Shown here one piece after another: positions 46,295-56,349 of a stretch of DNA of 64,000 nt. Positions within the stretch are counted from its first letter, which is position 1; each line of letters starts with the position of its first letter. The translations under genes were made by a program, and so were the position numbers. Under the pieces are notes generated by a model. It was not told the DNA's origin and did no database searches. It was given only the letters and a program-made list of their open reading frames with translations. The DNA is taken from assembly GCA_000961725.1 (NCBI GenBank), contig LADS01000026.1:19876-83875 (forward strand). The letters run 5' to 3'. This stretch comes from Desulfobulbaceae bacterium BRH_c16a. GTDB lineage: Bacteria > Desulfobacterota > Desulfobulbia > Desulfobulbales > Desulfocapsaceae.

Positions 46295-49200
46295 ATGGTG
46301 ACAGGAAAAACAGATTCCCTCTGGTATAAAGACGCCATTATCTATGAACTGCACGTCAAGGCCTTCAAGGACAGTAATGATGACGGGACCGGGGATTTCC
46401 AGGGCCTTATTGAAAAGCTCGACTATATCCAGGAACTTGGCGTCAATACCCTCTGGCTTCTGCCGTTTTATCCCTCGCCGTTCAAGGACGACGGGTACGA
46501 TATCGCCGATTATCGAGGCATTCATCCGGGCTACGGAAATCTTCGGGACTTCAGGGCATTCGTCCGGGAGGCCCACCGCCGCAACATCAGGGTCATTACC
46601 GAGCTGGTAATCAATCACACTTCCGATCAGCACCCCTGGTTTCAAGCGGCCCGCCTGGCAAAACCCAATTCCGCCCGGCGGAATTATTACGTCTGGAGCG
46701 ATACCGACAGCAAATTTCCGGAAACGCGGATTATTTTTACCGATAGCGAGCCGTCCAACTGGGCCTGGGACAAGGTGGCAAAAGCCTACTTCTGGCATCG
46801 CTTTTTTTCGCACCAGCCCGACCTGAATCACAACAATCCGAATGTTGTCAAGGCTGTCCTCAAGGTAATGCGGTTCTGGCTCGACATGGGGGTCGACGGC
46901 CTGCGGCTCGATGCCGTGCCGTATCTTTGCGTAAGGGAAGGCACCAATAACGAAAATCTGCCGGAAACCCTGGAAGTCCTTAAACAGTTCCGCAAACACC
47001 TGGATCAATATTATACCGGGCGCATGTTTCTCGCCGAAGCCAATCAATGGCCGGAAGATGTCCGGCCCTATTTCGGCGACGGCGATTCATGTCACATGGC
47101 TTTTCATTTTCCTTTAATGCCGAGAATGTTCATGGCCATCCGCCAGGAAGACCGGCGGCCCATCACCGACATTATCGATCGCACGCCGCACATCCCGGCA
47201 AATTGTCAATGGGCTCTTTTCCTGCGCAACCATGATGAATTGACTCTCGAAATGGTGACCGACGCCGAACGGGATTATATGTACCGGGAATATGCCAAAG
47301 ACAGCAGGATGCGACTCAATATCGGCATCCGGAGGCGTCTCGCGCCCCTGATCGACAACAGCCGCCGCCGCATGGAACTCCTGAATTCCCTGCTCTTTTC
47401 CCTGCCCGGAGCGCCGGTCATCTACTACGGCGACGAGCTGGGCATGGGCGACAATATCTTTCTCGGCGACCGCGACGGCGTCCGCACGCCGATGCAGTGG
47501 AACATGGACAGAAACAGCGGTTTCTCCCGGGCAGATCCGGCCCGCCTCTATCTGCCGGTCATCATGGATCCGGTATATGGCTATCAATCTGTAAATGTCG
47601 AAGCCCAGGAGCGCGATCCCTCTTCAATGCTGCGCTTCATGCAGCGGATGATCGCCCTGCGCCGGCAGCATAAGGCCTTCGGCCGCGGCAGCATGGAATT
47701 TATCAAGCCGGACAACCGGGCGATTCTGGCCTTTATCCGCCGCTACAAGGGCGAAATAATCATGGTGATCGCCAATCTTTCCCGATTCGTCCAGCCGGCG
47801 GAGCTCGACCTCTCCGAATTCAAGGGGCGAATCCCCGTGGAGATGATCGGCAGGACCGAGTTTCCGTCCATCGGCGATCTCCCCTATTTCATCACTCTCG
47901 GGCCGCACAGTTTTTACTGGTTCAGACTCGAATCGCCCGCAGAACCGATAAAAGCTGTCCGGGCGGCAACCGATGAGCTGCGGAAGATTCCTCTGTTGAC
48001 CCTTGAAGGGATGTGGGACACCCTGCTCGAGCCGGAATATCTTTTTGCCCTCTGCAACGACGTTCTGCCGCCATACCTTGCAAGGCAGCGCTGGTTTCGC
48101 GGCAAGGCCAAGGAAATCAATTCCTGCAGCCTTATCGACTGGTGCAAGCTGGGTGCATCGTTTTATATTACTTTACTTCGGGTCGAGTATGATTCCGGCG
48201 ACCATGAAGACTATGCAGTGCCAATGAAAATCGTTCTCGGGCCACCCGCCCTGAAGCTTGCCGAAGAAATACCCGGCAGCATCTTCGCTTTTGTAAAAGC
48301 CAGGCGGGGAGATGGAATTCTTTACGACGCCCTGATGGACAGGGCCTCCTATGATATCCTCTTCAATGCCATTGGCGACGAACGTCAGTACGGAACCAAA
48401 AAAGGCGGAACGATTCGGGCAATCCCGACCTCGATCTATGACGAGTTGATCTCCAGCCATGCCTGCGCTTCGGTGCGAAAGGTAGGGGCGGAACAGAGCA
48501 ATACGTCGATCATCATCGAAGACGCCTTCGTCCTGAAACTCTATCGCAGAATGGAACAAGGCATCAACCCCGATGTGGAATTGAGTCTGTTTCTGTCGGA
48601 GAAAAGCCGATTCCCCTCAACCGCCAGAGTGATAGGCACCATGCAATATCTGGATCCCTCGGGCCATGAATCGACTTTAGCCATGCTGCAGGAATTTATT
48701 GCCAACCAGGGCGACGGCTGGTCATATACGCTGTCGGCGCTTGAAGAGTATTACGCGATGGCGGAAAAACAGCGCATAGCAGGCGAACCCGTACCGACAA
48801 TAGGCATGCCGCTGATCGAAGCATCCCTGCAGGAGCCGCCCGCAGCTTTTATCGCAATGACCGGAGAATACCTGCAGTCGATCAGACTCCTTGGGCGCCG
48901 AACCGCGGAGTTTCATCTGGCCCTGTCGCAAGAGAAAAAAATCTCGGCATTCAGGCCGGAAAAAGCTACCGCGGCTCTCACCCAACAGCTTGCAGAGACG
49001 GTTATCCGTCAAATCCAGGCTTCCCTCGCCACACTCGGCAACAAAATCTCGGAACTGCCGGCCGAAGTGCGAGAAACCGCCGACCGGGTCCTTTTCGATG
49101 CTCCCGCTCTCCTTGACAGAATCGGCGGGATGGCCGAAATCGGCGAAAAACTGGGATATCTGATCAGACATCACGGAGATTACCACCTGGGTCAGGTTCT

Positions 49201-49633
49201 CCACACTGCGGACAATGATTTCACCCTCCTGGACTTTGAAGGCGAACCCCTGCGACCGCTCTCACAAAGACGCAGCAAGGGCTCGCCGCTCAAGGACGTC
49301 GCCGGGATGATACGCTCCTTTCATTATGCAGCGCACACCACCGTCCCGCCAGGGACTGGACAAACCGGAAAGAATGAAGAACTTATGCCCTGGAGTAAGG
49401 CATGGTATGAGTGGACGAGCAGTGTATTTATCGCGGCATATTTTCAGACCGCTGCCGGTGCGCCATTTTTGCCGACGGCCCGTACCGACTTTATTCTTGA
49501 AGTGTTCCTGCTGGAAAAGGTATTCTATGAACTGAATTATGAATTGAATAACAGGCCGGACTGGATTCATATTCCACTGGCCGGCATCATCGACATCATC
49601 GGCAATATAAAGACAGGCAAAAGGAAACCATGA
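46295..49633 (+). CDS. treS: Trehalose synthase-maltokinase fusion (TreS-Pep2)
   Basis: 1112 residues from ATG 46295 (AAGGA eight bases upstream; TTG 46289 is an alternative). Residues 1 to about 555 are the GH13 trehalose synthase that interconverts trehalose and maltose: Asp206 in LRLDAVPYL, Glu248 in [12 protein letters not shown] and Asp314 in RNHDELTLE. Residues about 570-1112 are a maltokinase (Pep2/Mak) making maltose-1-P with [17 protein letters not shown] at its start, and [13 protein letters not shown] and LLDFEGEP as the kinase catalytic and metal motifs. The fusion places both steps that feed GlgE in one chain. Its stop overlaps the glgB start by four bases. Confidence 0.94.
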   Translation: MVTGKTDSLWYKDAIIYELHVKAFKDSNDDGTGDFQGLIEKLDYIQELGVNTLWLLPFYPSPFKDDGYDIADYRGIHPGYGNLRDFRAFVREAHRRNIRVITELVINHTSDQHPWFQAARLAKPNSARRNYYVWSDTDSKFPETRIIFTDSEPSNWAWDKVAKAYFWHRFFSHQPDLNHNNPNVVKAVLKVMRFWLDMGVDGLRLDAVPYLCVREGTNNENLPETLEVLKQFRKHLDQYYTGRMFLAEANQWPEDVRPYFGDGDSCHMAFHFPLMPRMFMAIRQEDRRPITDIIDRTPHIPANCQWALFLRNHDELTLEMVTDAERDYMYREYAKDSRMRLNIGIRRRLAPLIDNSRRRMELLNSLLFSLPGAPVIYYGDELGMGDNIFLGDRDGVRTPMQWNMDRNSGFSRADPARLYLPVIMDPVYGYQSVNVEAQERDPSSMLRFMQRMIALRRQHKAFGRGSMEFIKPDNRAILAFIRRYKGEIIMVIANLSRFVQPAELDLSEFKGRIPVEMIGRTEFPSIGDLPYFITLGPHSFYWFRLESPAEPIKAVRAATDELRKIPLLTLEGMWDTLLEPEYLFALCNDVLPPYLARQRWFRGKAKEINSCSLIDWCKLGASFYITLLRVEYDSGDHEDYAVPMKIVLGPPALKLAEEIPGSIFAFVKARRGDGILYDALMDRASYDILFNAIGDERQYGTKKGGTIRAIPTSIYDELISSHACASVRKVGAEQSNTSIIIEDAFVLKLYRRMEQGINPDVELSLFLSEKSRFPSTARVIGTMQYLDPSGHESTLAMLQEFIANQGDGWSYTLSALEEYYAMAEKQRIAGEPVPTIGMPLIEASLQEPPAAFIAMTGEYLQSIRLLGRRTAEFHLALSQEKKISAFRPEKATAALTQQLAETVIRQIQASLATLGNKISELPAEVRETADRVLFDAPALLDRIGGMAEIGEKLGYLIRHHGDYHLGQVLHTADNDFTLLDFEGEPLRPLSQRRSKGSPLKDVAGMIRSFHYAAHTTVPPGTGQTGKNEELMPWSKAWYEWTSSVFIAAYFQTAAGAPFLPTARTDFILEVFLLEKVFYELNYELNNRPDWIHIPLAGIIDIIGNIKTGKRKP

Positions 49634-51537
49634 AACCTTCCAACACTCCCCTGACGGATTACGACCTGCACCTGCTCTCCGAAGGAACGCATTACAGATC
49701 ATGGGAAAAACTCGGAGCCCATTTCATCAAGACCGCCGATCGCGAGGGAACCTTTTTCACCCTCTGGGCGCCTAATGCCGAAGCAGTCTCGGTCATAGGC
49801 GATTTCAATGGCTGGAATGATACGGCAAATCCGATGACAATGATTAAATACTCGGGTTACTGGCAGTGTTTTGTGCCCGAAGCAGGGCTTGGAGCCCTGT
49901 ATAAATATGCCATCAGGTCAAGGTTTAATAATTACAAGATTGAAAAAACCGACCCCTATGCCTTCCACTGCGAAATTCGTCCCGCCACAGCCTCCGTAGT
50001 CTGGAACATCGACGGCTATCAATGGCAGGACCGGGAATGGATGGAGTCCCGGCGGCACCTTCATCACCATGAAGCCCCCATCTCGATCTACGAAGTGCAT
50101 CTCGGTTCATGGATGCGGCGCGAAGACGGCGGCTGGCTTAACTACAGGGAACTGGCAGAAAAACTGGCTGATTATGTCAGCCACATGGGATTTTCCCACA
50201 TCGAACTGCTGCCGGTCAATGAGCATCCGTTCGACGGCTCATGGGGCTATCAGACCATCGGCTATTATGCCCCCACCAGCCGCTTCGGAACTCCTCAGGA
50301 TTTCATGTACATGGTCGACACCCTGCACCGGCGCGGCATCGGCGTCATCCTCGACTGGGTGCCTGCGCATTTTCCGCGGGATGCCCACGGCCTCGGTTAT
50401 TTTGACGGCACCCATCTCTATGAACATGCCGACCCCCGACAGGGACAGCACATGGACTGGGGAACTTTCATCTTCAATTACGGCCGGACGGAGATCGCGG
50501 CATTTCTGCTGTCAAACGCCCTTTTCTGGCTGGAGGTCTACCATATCGACGGCCTGCGGGTCGACGCCGTGGCCTCCATGCTCTACCTTGATTATTCCCG
50601 CAAGGAGGGAGAATGGATCCCCAATCGGTACGGCGGCAGGGAAAACCTCGAGGCTATCGATTTCCTGAAAAGGTTCAACGAGCTGGTGTACCAGGAACAC
50701 CCCGATGTCATGACCTTTGCCGAGGAATCGACCTCCTACCCCATGGTTTCGCGGCCGACCTATCTGGGAGGGCTTGGTTTCGGCTTTAAATGGAATATGG
50801 GATGGATGCACGATACCCTCAGCTATATGAGCAATGACTCGATTCATCGTTCCTATCACCATCACAAGCTGACATTCAGCCTGCTCTATGCTTTTCACGA
50901 GAATTTTATTCTGCCGTTTTCCCATGACGAAGTGGTGCACGGCAAAGGTTCGATGATCGGCAGGATGCCCGGGGACCACTGGCGCAAATTTGCCAATTTG
51001 CGGCTGCTCTACGGCTACATGTTCACCCATCCCGGCAAAAAAATCCTGTTTATGGGCTGCGAATTCGGTCAGTGGGCCGAGTGGAATCATGATACCGGTC
51101 TTGATTGGCCTTTACTCCAGTTCCCCTTTCATCAGGGCCTGCAGCGCTGGGTCCGCGACCTCAACACCTTTCTGCGCGGCGAGCCTGCCCTCCATCAACT
51201 CGATAACGATCCCGGCGGTTTTTCCTGGATCGACTGCAACGACAGCCAGCAGAGTGTTTTGAGCTTTATCCGCCGAGGTAAAAACCCCGGAGACGTGGTG
51301 GTCTGCATCGGCAATTTCACGCCGGTGCCCCGCCATAATTATCGTCTTGGTGTCCCGGAAATGGGCTACTGGGAAGAAGTGCTGAACAGCGATGCGCCGC
51401 TGTACGGCGGCAGCGGCCAGGGTAATTTCGGCGGCAAAGAGGCGACCCCCCAGTCGGTCCATGGGGAGAACCATTCACTCAATGTCACCCTGCCGCCCTT
51501 AGCCATCGTGGTATTTCGTCTGAAGCAGGACATGTAA
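49630..51537 (+). CDS. glgB: 1,4-alpha-glucan branching enzyme
   Basis: 635 residues. GlgB cuts alpha-1,4 chains and re-attaches them by alpha-1,6 bonds. An N-terminal CBM48 ([20 protein letters not shown]) precedes the GH13_9 barrel: [20 protein letters not shown], nucleophile Asp312 in [14 protein letters not shown], acid-base Glu365 in [10 protein letters not shown], and [13 protein letters not shown]. The extra N1 domain of long GlgB forms is absent, as in many shorter GlgB. It is translationally coupled to treS-pep2 (ATGA) and works on GlgE product. Confidence 0.95.
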   Translation: MKPSNTPLTDYDLHLLSEGTHYRSWEKLGAHFIKTADREGTFFTLWAPNAEAVSVIGDFNGWNDTANPMTMIKYSGYWQCFVPEAGLGALYKYAIRSRFNNYKIEKTDPYAFHCEIRPATASVVWNIDGYQWQDREWMESRRHLHHHEAPISIYEVHLGSWMRREDGGWLNYRELAEKLADYVSHMGFSHIELLPVNEHPFDGSWGYQTIGYYAPTSRFGTPQDFMYMVDTLHRRGIGVILDWVPAHFPRDAHGLGYFDGTHLYEHADPRQGQHMDWGTFIFNYGRTEIAAFLLSNALFWLEVYHIDGLRVDAVASMLYLDYSRKEGEWIPNRYGGRENLEAIDFLKRFNELVYQEHPDVMTFAEESTSYPMVSRPTYLGGLGFGFKWNMGWMHDTLSYMSNDSIHRSYHHHKLTFSLLYAFHENFILPFSHDEVVHGKGSMIGRMPGDHWRKFANLRLLYGYMFTHPGKKILFMGCEFGQWAEWNHDTGLDWPLLQFPFHQGLQRWVRDLNTFLRGEPALHQLDNDPGGFSWIDCNDSQQSVLSFIRRGKNPGDVVVCIGNFTPVPRHNYRLGVPEMGYWEEVLNSDAPLYGGSGQGNFGGKEATPQSVHGENHSLNVTLPPLAIVVFRLKQDM

Positions 51538-51541
51538 AGAG

Positions 51542-53470
51542 ATGCAAAAACCTTTTGCCTCCCTGCAGGCAAAGATAGACCAGGCTCTAGAAATTCTCGG
51601 TATTCGAAATTTTCTGCTCGGTATTCACGATGCGGCCTTTCCCAGCCTGCCGGAGGAAGACCTCGGCCGCGGCTCGCCATACTCGGACGGCGCTGCCGAG
51701 TTTCTCAACTTTGCCAGGACTCTCGGGTTTAACGGTATTCAGCTCGGCCCCCAGGGCATAACCACTCCGGCAAACCTTTCGCCTTACGACGCCACTTTTT
51801 TTTCAAGGAATCCACTCTCCCTGGCACCGCTTCCTCTGACGCGGCCGGGTTGCAACCTGCTCAGTCCGGAAACACTGGCCGGGTTCACCGGTAGAATCCC
51901 TCCGGAAAGCATCCGGATCAACGATGCATTGGCAAGAGAGGCAACTCAATATGTCTCTGCCGAAATCTGCACCCGCCACCGACGCCTGATTGCCGACGGA
52001 ATAAACGCATCCCGCGCTTCTCTTGGCGATTCCTTCCAGACATTTCGCCTGAAGAATGCCACATGGCTGATACGTGACGCCCTCTACGAAATTCTCAGGC
52101 ACCATTACGGCGGCAAAACATGGAGACAATGGGAGACAGGCGAGGAGGCCCGGCTCGACCAACATCTTTTCGCACCGCCGGCCGACCGGAAAGCATCGGT
52201 GAGCCTGCGGCTTCGGAGCCTGTATCGCCAACATGCCCAAGCTATCGAAGACTACGCTTTGATCCAGTTCCTGCTTGCCGCACAGCACCGCGCATTACGG
52301 CAACGCTGCCGAGACCTCGGCCTGAAACTGTTCGGTGACTTCCAGATCGGCATTTCAGCGCGCGATGCCTGGGGCGCCCATTCCTTTCTGCTGCCGGATT
52401 ATCTCATGGGAGCACCGCCGAGCCGCACCAATCCGCAAGGACAGCCATGGAACTATCCTCTTCTTGACCCGAAGCGGTATCATATCACAGGCCTCAAGGG
52501 GTGCCGGCGGCCGGGACCTGCTGTCAGTTTTTTCCGGACACGGATTAAAAAGCTGGTTGAGGAGTTCGACGGTCTGCGCCTGGATCATCCCCACGGCCTT
52601 ATCTGCCCCTGGGTTTACAAAGCCGGCCGGGAAGACCCTGTCGGCGCCGTACAGAAAGGTGCTCGACTCTTTGCATCGCCGATGCTCGACGATCATCCGG
52701 TGCTCGCCGAATTCGCCATAGTGCGGCAGGATCAGCTCAATACCATGGCGGAAAGACACAGCGATGACTGGGTAGCTACTCTCGATCCCGAACAGGTCAA
52801 CCGCTATGCGCAACTCTTTGATGTGATAATGAAGGCTGCGGCAAAAAGACCCGGCACCCCCTGCGAAATTGCCTGTGAAATTCTCAGCACCCAGCCCTAC
52901 CCGGTCAAACGGGTCATGGAATTGTACGGTCTGGGCCGGTTCCGGGTGACTCAAAAGGCCGATTTAGACAATGAGCTCGATGTATACCGCAGCGAAAACG
53001 CCCAGCCGGAAGACTGGCTGATGCTTGGCAACCAAGATACCGCTCCCATCTGGCAGGTGGCCGACAATTGGCTCGCAACCGGCAATTCGCACCGGCAGGC
53101 CGAATATCTTGCGACGCGTCTGCGCATCCCGGCAGCAGAGCGGGCAAGATGGATAGAACGTGTCTCCGTCGATGCAGGTGCCCTGGTCCAGGCCAAATTT
53201 GCCGATTTACTGGTCGGACCGGCACAAAACATCATGGTGTTTTTTACCGATCTGCTCGGCGGCAAAGAGACGTATAACAAGCCGGGCACGGTGAGCGTCG
53301 CGAACTGGACACTGCGGATCCCCTCGAACTATAAAAGTATCTACGTTGAGAGATTAACCGACAATCATGCTCTCGACATCCCGAGGGGACTGGCCATGGC
53401 TCTTCGGGCAAGAGGTTTTTCCAAGAGCCCCGAACACCTGCAACTGATCCGGGAACTGGAAGATTATTAA
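51542..53470 (+). CDS. malQ: 4-alpha-glucanotransferase (MalQ-like, GH77)
   Basis: 642 residues starting four bases after the glgB stop. GH77 enzymes transfer glucan segments between chains. Family marks: GIQLGPQGITT near the start, KLFGDFQIGIS, the loop DYLMGAPPSRTNPQGQPWNYP, the catalytic strand GLRLDHPHGLICPWVY with the likely nucleophile Asp, and LGNQDTAPIW near the end. Several motifs are divergent from E. coli MalQ (for example RLDHPHG for RIDHFRG), so donor preference may differ. It closes the glucan operon. Confidence 0.83.
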   Translation: MQKPFASLQAKIDQALEILGIRNFLLGIHDAAFPSLPEEDLGRGSPYSDGAAEFLNFARTLGFNGIQLGPQGITTPANLSPYDATFFSRNPLSLAPLPLTRPGCNLLSPETLAGFTGRIPPESIRINDALAREATQYVSAEICTRHRRLIADGINASRASLGDSFQTFRLKNATWLIRDALYEILRHHYGGKTWRQWETGEEARLDQHLFAPPADRKASVSLRLRSLYRQHAQAIEDYALIQFLLAAQHRALRQRCRDLGLKLFGDFQIGISARDAWGAHSFLLPDYLMGAPPSRTNPQGQPWNYPLLDPKRYHITGLKGCRRPGPAVSFFRTRIKKLVEEFDGLRLDHPHGLICPWVYKAGREDPVGAVQKGARLFASPMLDDHPVLAEFAIVRQDQLNTMAERHSDDWVATLDPEQVNRYAQLFDVIMKAAAKRPGTPCEIACEILSTQPYPVKRVMELYGLGRFRVTQKADLDNELDVYRSENAQPEDWLMLGNQDTAPIWQVADNWLATGNSHRQAEYLATRLRIPAAERARWIERVSVDAGALVQAKFADLLVGPAQNIMVFFTDLLGGKETYNKPGTVSVANWTLRIPSNYKSIYVERLTDNHALDIPRGLAMALRARGFSKSPEHLQLIRELEDY

Positions 53471-53510
53471 CGAGGTTTGCGGTAACCGGACAGATGCAGC
53501 AGAGGGAAAG

Positions 53511-54977
53511 CTATTTTGTTGCGGAAAGACGGTATTTTTTCAACAAGTCGTAGAACCTGGACCTCGACAGCCCCGATACTTCACAGCATTTCTTGATATT
53601 CCCATCAGTTGCGTTGAGCAGTGTTTCAAGGTAGCGCATCTCCTGAGCTTCGATTGCCTTGTGCCTTGCCTCTTTCAAGGCCGGCATGTCCTGAAGATCG
53701 AGGCGGAAGGGGTTCGTTTGAGCAAGCGGCTCGTCGCTTTCCTGCTGCTTCTGCAGTTTTTTCCTGGTGACCTTGATCCTGATACTGGCAGAAAGATGCT
53801 TCGGATAAAGGATATTACTATTATGAGCTATGGTTATCGAACGTTCGATGGCCTGGAACAGTTCCCTGACGTTTCCCGGCCAATCGTACTGGCCAAGGGT
53901 CATCAAATAATCCGGAGAGAACATCTTTCTTTTTATTTTGTTGCGCTTGCAAAAGGTGTCGCGAAAATAATACGCAAGCTCGGTAATATCACGGCGTCGT
54001 GTGCGCAGCGGCGGCAGGTCGAGCTGAAAGGTTTTCAGGCGGAACAGGAGATCCTCCCGAAACGTCCCTTCGTCGGACATGGCCTGCAGATCCTTGTTCG
54101 TTGCGGCAATCAACCGGAAATCGCTTTTTGTCTCATTGTTGCCGCCGACCGGCAGGAAAGTCCGTTCCTGGATGACACGTAAGAATTTTTTCTGTATCTC
54201 CAAAGGCATCTCACTTATTTCATCGAGAAACAAGGTGCCGCCGTCGGATTGTTTTATGAGACCGGGCTGGGCTTTGTCGGCCCCGGTAAAAGAACCTTTG
54301 ATATGACCGAACAGGATGCTTTCAACAAGGGTTGGCGGAAGCGCAGCGCAATCGACAATAATGAGTTTATTTGCGGAGCGTCGGCTGATCAGGTGGATCG
54401 CCGAGGCAAAAAGTTCTTTCCCGGTTCCCGATTCTCCGAATATGAGAACATTTCCATCCGACTGGGCCATCTGGACGGTGAGATCGATACAGCTCTGCAG
54501 CTCCTTGCTCCCGCCAATGATGCCATGGTGCAATAACTGGTCGCGAATCTCCTTTTGCTGCGATGCGGTGTCGTCCGATTTATTTTGCCGGTAGCGGAGG
54601 GCGCGAATCAACAGTTCCGGCAGGCAGGTTTCAGGCGACGAATCGATAACATAATCCCAGACACCGCTATTGAAAGCAAGTTCCGCCTGCTCGGAGTCGC
54701 CCAGTGTGGAATATATTATTATTTCAGGGGACTGGGTTTCCGCTTGAAAATCCTGGATAAAGGAGCATGCGGCACCATCCGGCAGAATATCGCGCATCAA
54801 AATGACATCAAAGCGCTCGGCTTTATTTTTTTCCAGACCATCCTGCAGGGTGACGGCCTGAATTGCCCTGACTCCCAACTCGCCCGTGCGTTTTGTCAGA
54901 ACATCGAACAGATTTCTGTCGCTTTCGACCACAAGCACTAAGGGGCTGGCATCAGAGGATTGCGCCTGTTTTTGCAT
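53511..54977 (-). CDS. Sigma-54-dependent activator with an atypical receiver
   Basis: 488 residues from ATG 54977. The order is receiver (about 12-125), AAA+ sigma-54 interaction domain (about 150-385) and Fis-type HTH (about 445-488). The central domain has Walker A GESGTGKE, the loop GHIKGSFTGADK, Walker B GGTLFLDEIS and an arginine finger FREDLLFRL. The HTH reads NIKKCCEVSGLSRSRFYDLLKKY. The receiver lacks an Asp at the normal phosphoacceptor site (Arg62 in ILMRDILPDG; Asp63 is next) and the usual Lys is replaced (DYVIDSS), so control may not be by standard phosphorylation. It is convergent with malQ and probably drives the promoter at 43557. Confidence 0.85.
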   Translation of the reverse strand: MQKQAQSSDASPLVLVVESDRNLFDVLTKRTGELGVRAIQAVTLQDGLEKNKAERFDVILMRDILPDGAACSFIQDFQAETQSPEIIIYSTLGDSEQAELAFNSGVWDYVIDSSPETCLPELLIRALRYRQNKSDDTASQQKEIRDQLLHHGIIGGSKELQSCIDLTVQMAQSDGNVLIFGESGTGKELFASAIHLISRRSANKLIIVDCAALPPTLVESILFGHIKGSFTGADKAQPGLIKQSDGGTLFLDEISEMPLEIQKKFLRVIQERTFLPVGGNNETKSDFRLIAATNKDLQAMSDEGTFREDLLFRLKTFQLDLPPLRTRRRDITELAYYFRDTFCKRNKIKRKMFSPDYLMTLGQYDWPGNVRELFQAIERSITIAHNSNILYPKHLSASIRIKVTRKKLQKQQESDEPLAQTNPFRLDLQDMPALKEARHKAIEAQEMRYLETLLNATDGNIKKCCEVSGLSRSRFYDLLKKYRLSATK

Positions 54978-55686
54978 TATGCAAACTCCATTAAAACTGA
55001 TTAAAGAGCACAACCGGAATGAACGGGATGACTTTTGAATGCTGTTCCACTCGTGTAATCGAAGCCAAAGAGGTTGTCAGGAAACTGAAGAGAAACTTAA
55101 TGTAATAAAAATATACAGACTGACGTTGCGGTCAAGCCGCAGCAAAAAAAACCACAATTCTTTACTTTTAAAAATCTACAGCCTGTCATCTATAATATTC
55201 ATATGTCGACATGATCGAACGTTGATTATCGTTCAGTAATCTTACAATATCCTGACACATAAAACTAGTGCGCAGACTCATTGTTCTTCTTGATTTTCGT
55301 AATCGTTTACCGGAACACATCAAAAGACTGCATAACCCGGATCTGTAACCGTGTCGCTCCTGTGCCATCCTTGGCACCCGCGACACTAGGACATCCTTGG
55401 CCGTCGTCATCCAGTGCTCCAGGTTCGTTCAAGCAGGCCGCCGAGCAGGTAAGCGACCATCGGGAGACTCCGATAGTTGGCATGTGAAGTGGCCTGATCG
55501 GACGAAGATGGGGTGCTGGTGAACGGTTACTGATTTTCAATTTCAGCTGCTGCCCATAACGACTTTTGCATCCGTAAATCCTTCGGTCCACGGCTCGTCG
55601 AGAGTTTATGCGTTGAGTATGATTTTTGCATGTTCATAAATGAATGTATCGGATTACCATCAATAAGAATGAGAGGCTTGTAACCG
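54978..55686. other. Gene-free gap between regulators
   Basis: About 700 bases. It holds the leader of the sigma-54 activator gene, the second copy of the MITE-like repeat (55401-55530) and the promoter region of the response regulator gene at 55687. Open frames inside are short, run through the repeat or overlap on opposite strands, and carry no family signal. Confidence 0.55.
55401..55530 (-). mobile_element. MITE-like repeat, copy 2 (inverted)
   Basis: The reverse complement of this stretch begins GTAACCGTTCACCAGCACCC and shares CCGATCAGGCCAC and GGCGGCCTGCTTGAACGAAC with copy 1 at 12357. It has an additional segment of about 20 bases in the centre. The far terminal repeat is degraded (CCGTCGTCATCCAG in place of GTAACCGTTCATCCAG). 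No target duplication is visible. The two copies differ enough to be old insertions. Confidence 0.7.
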
Positions 55687-56289
55687 ATGGAGAAGCTTTC
55701 AATCCTCATTGTCGAAGATACTCCTGCCGATATCCTGTTGATCAAGGAAATGTTATCCGACATCAAGAAGTTATCCTGTGAGCTTACCGAGGTTGCAACT
55801 CTCAAGGCAGCTATCGGCCTGCTGTCTCATCACGAATTCGATGCGGTGCTGCTCGATCTTTTTCTCCCCGATTCCCAAGGGATCGATACTGTTCGACGAG
55901 TAATAACGCGTTTCCCGAACAGTGCGGTCGTTGTCCTTACCGGGGCCAACAATGATCAGATGGCTGCGCAGGCTGTCCGATACGGAGCGCAGGATTTTCT
56001 TGAAAAACAGGATTTGTCTCCGATCATGTTGCAGAAATCGGTTATGTATGCGATCGAGCGAAAAAAGTTTCGCCAGGAAAAAGAAGATCTCCTCGACGAC
56101 CTTAACCTGGCGCTGAAGAAGATAGAATCGCTCGAAAGTATTTTGCCTCTCTGTTTATGCTGCAAAAGAATTCTCGATGTGAATAAGCAGTGGTTCGGAA
56201 TTGATGAATATTTGAGTCATCATCCCGACACCGAGGTAATCAACCTGGTCTGTCCCGATTGCGCAAAAGATCTTGAAAATGATTGTTAA
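55687..56289 (+). CDS. Response regulator with a Cys-rich C-terminal tail
   Basis: 200 residues. The receiver (1-125) has IVEDTPAD, Asp57 in LLDLFLPDSQG, VVLTGAN and a Lys in FLEKQDL. Residues about 126-150 form a helix/coiled coil. The tail has Cys156, 158, 159, 189, 192 and 200 (PLCLCCKRI, VCPDCAKD), a likely zinc-binding ribbon. There is no DNA-binding domain. GAGAGG precedes ATG 55687. The histidine kinase gene follows after 60 bases on the same strand and is the natural partner. Confidence 0.85.
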   Translation: MEKLSILIVEDTPADILLIKEMLSDIKKLSCELTEVATLKAAIGLLSHHEFDAVLLDLFLPDSQGIDTVRRVITRFPNSAVVVLTGANNDQMAAQAVRYGAQDFLEKQDLSPIMLQKSVMYAIERKKFRQEKEDLLDDLNLALKKIESLESILPLCLCCKRILDVNKQWFGIDEYLSHHPDTEVINLVCPDCAKDLENDC

Positions 56290-56349
56290 ATTCCCCTGCA
56301 TCGATAATCAACCGGTTTCCGGTTTTTCCTTTTTATTTTATAGAAATAC

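Noticed and set aside
45644..47047. 467-codon minus-strand frame across the glgE/treS junction
   Set aside because: It overlaps two conserved enzymes completely and shows no motif; it is a mirror of their coding strands.
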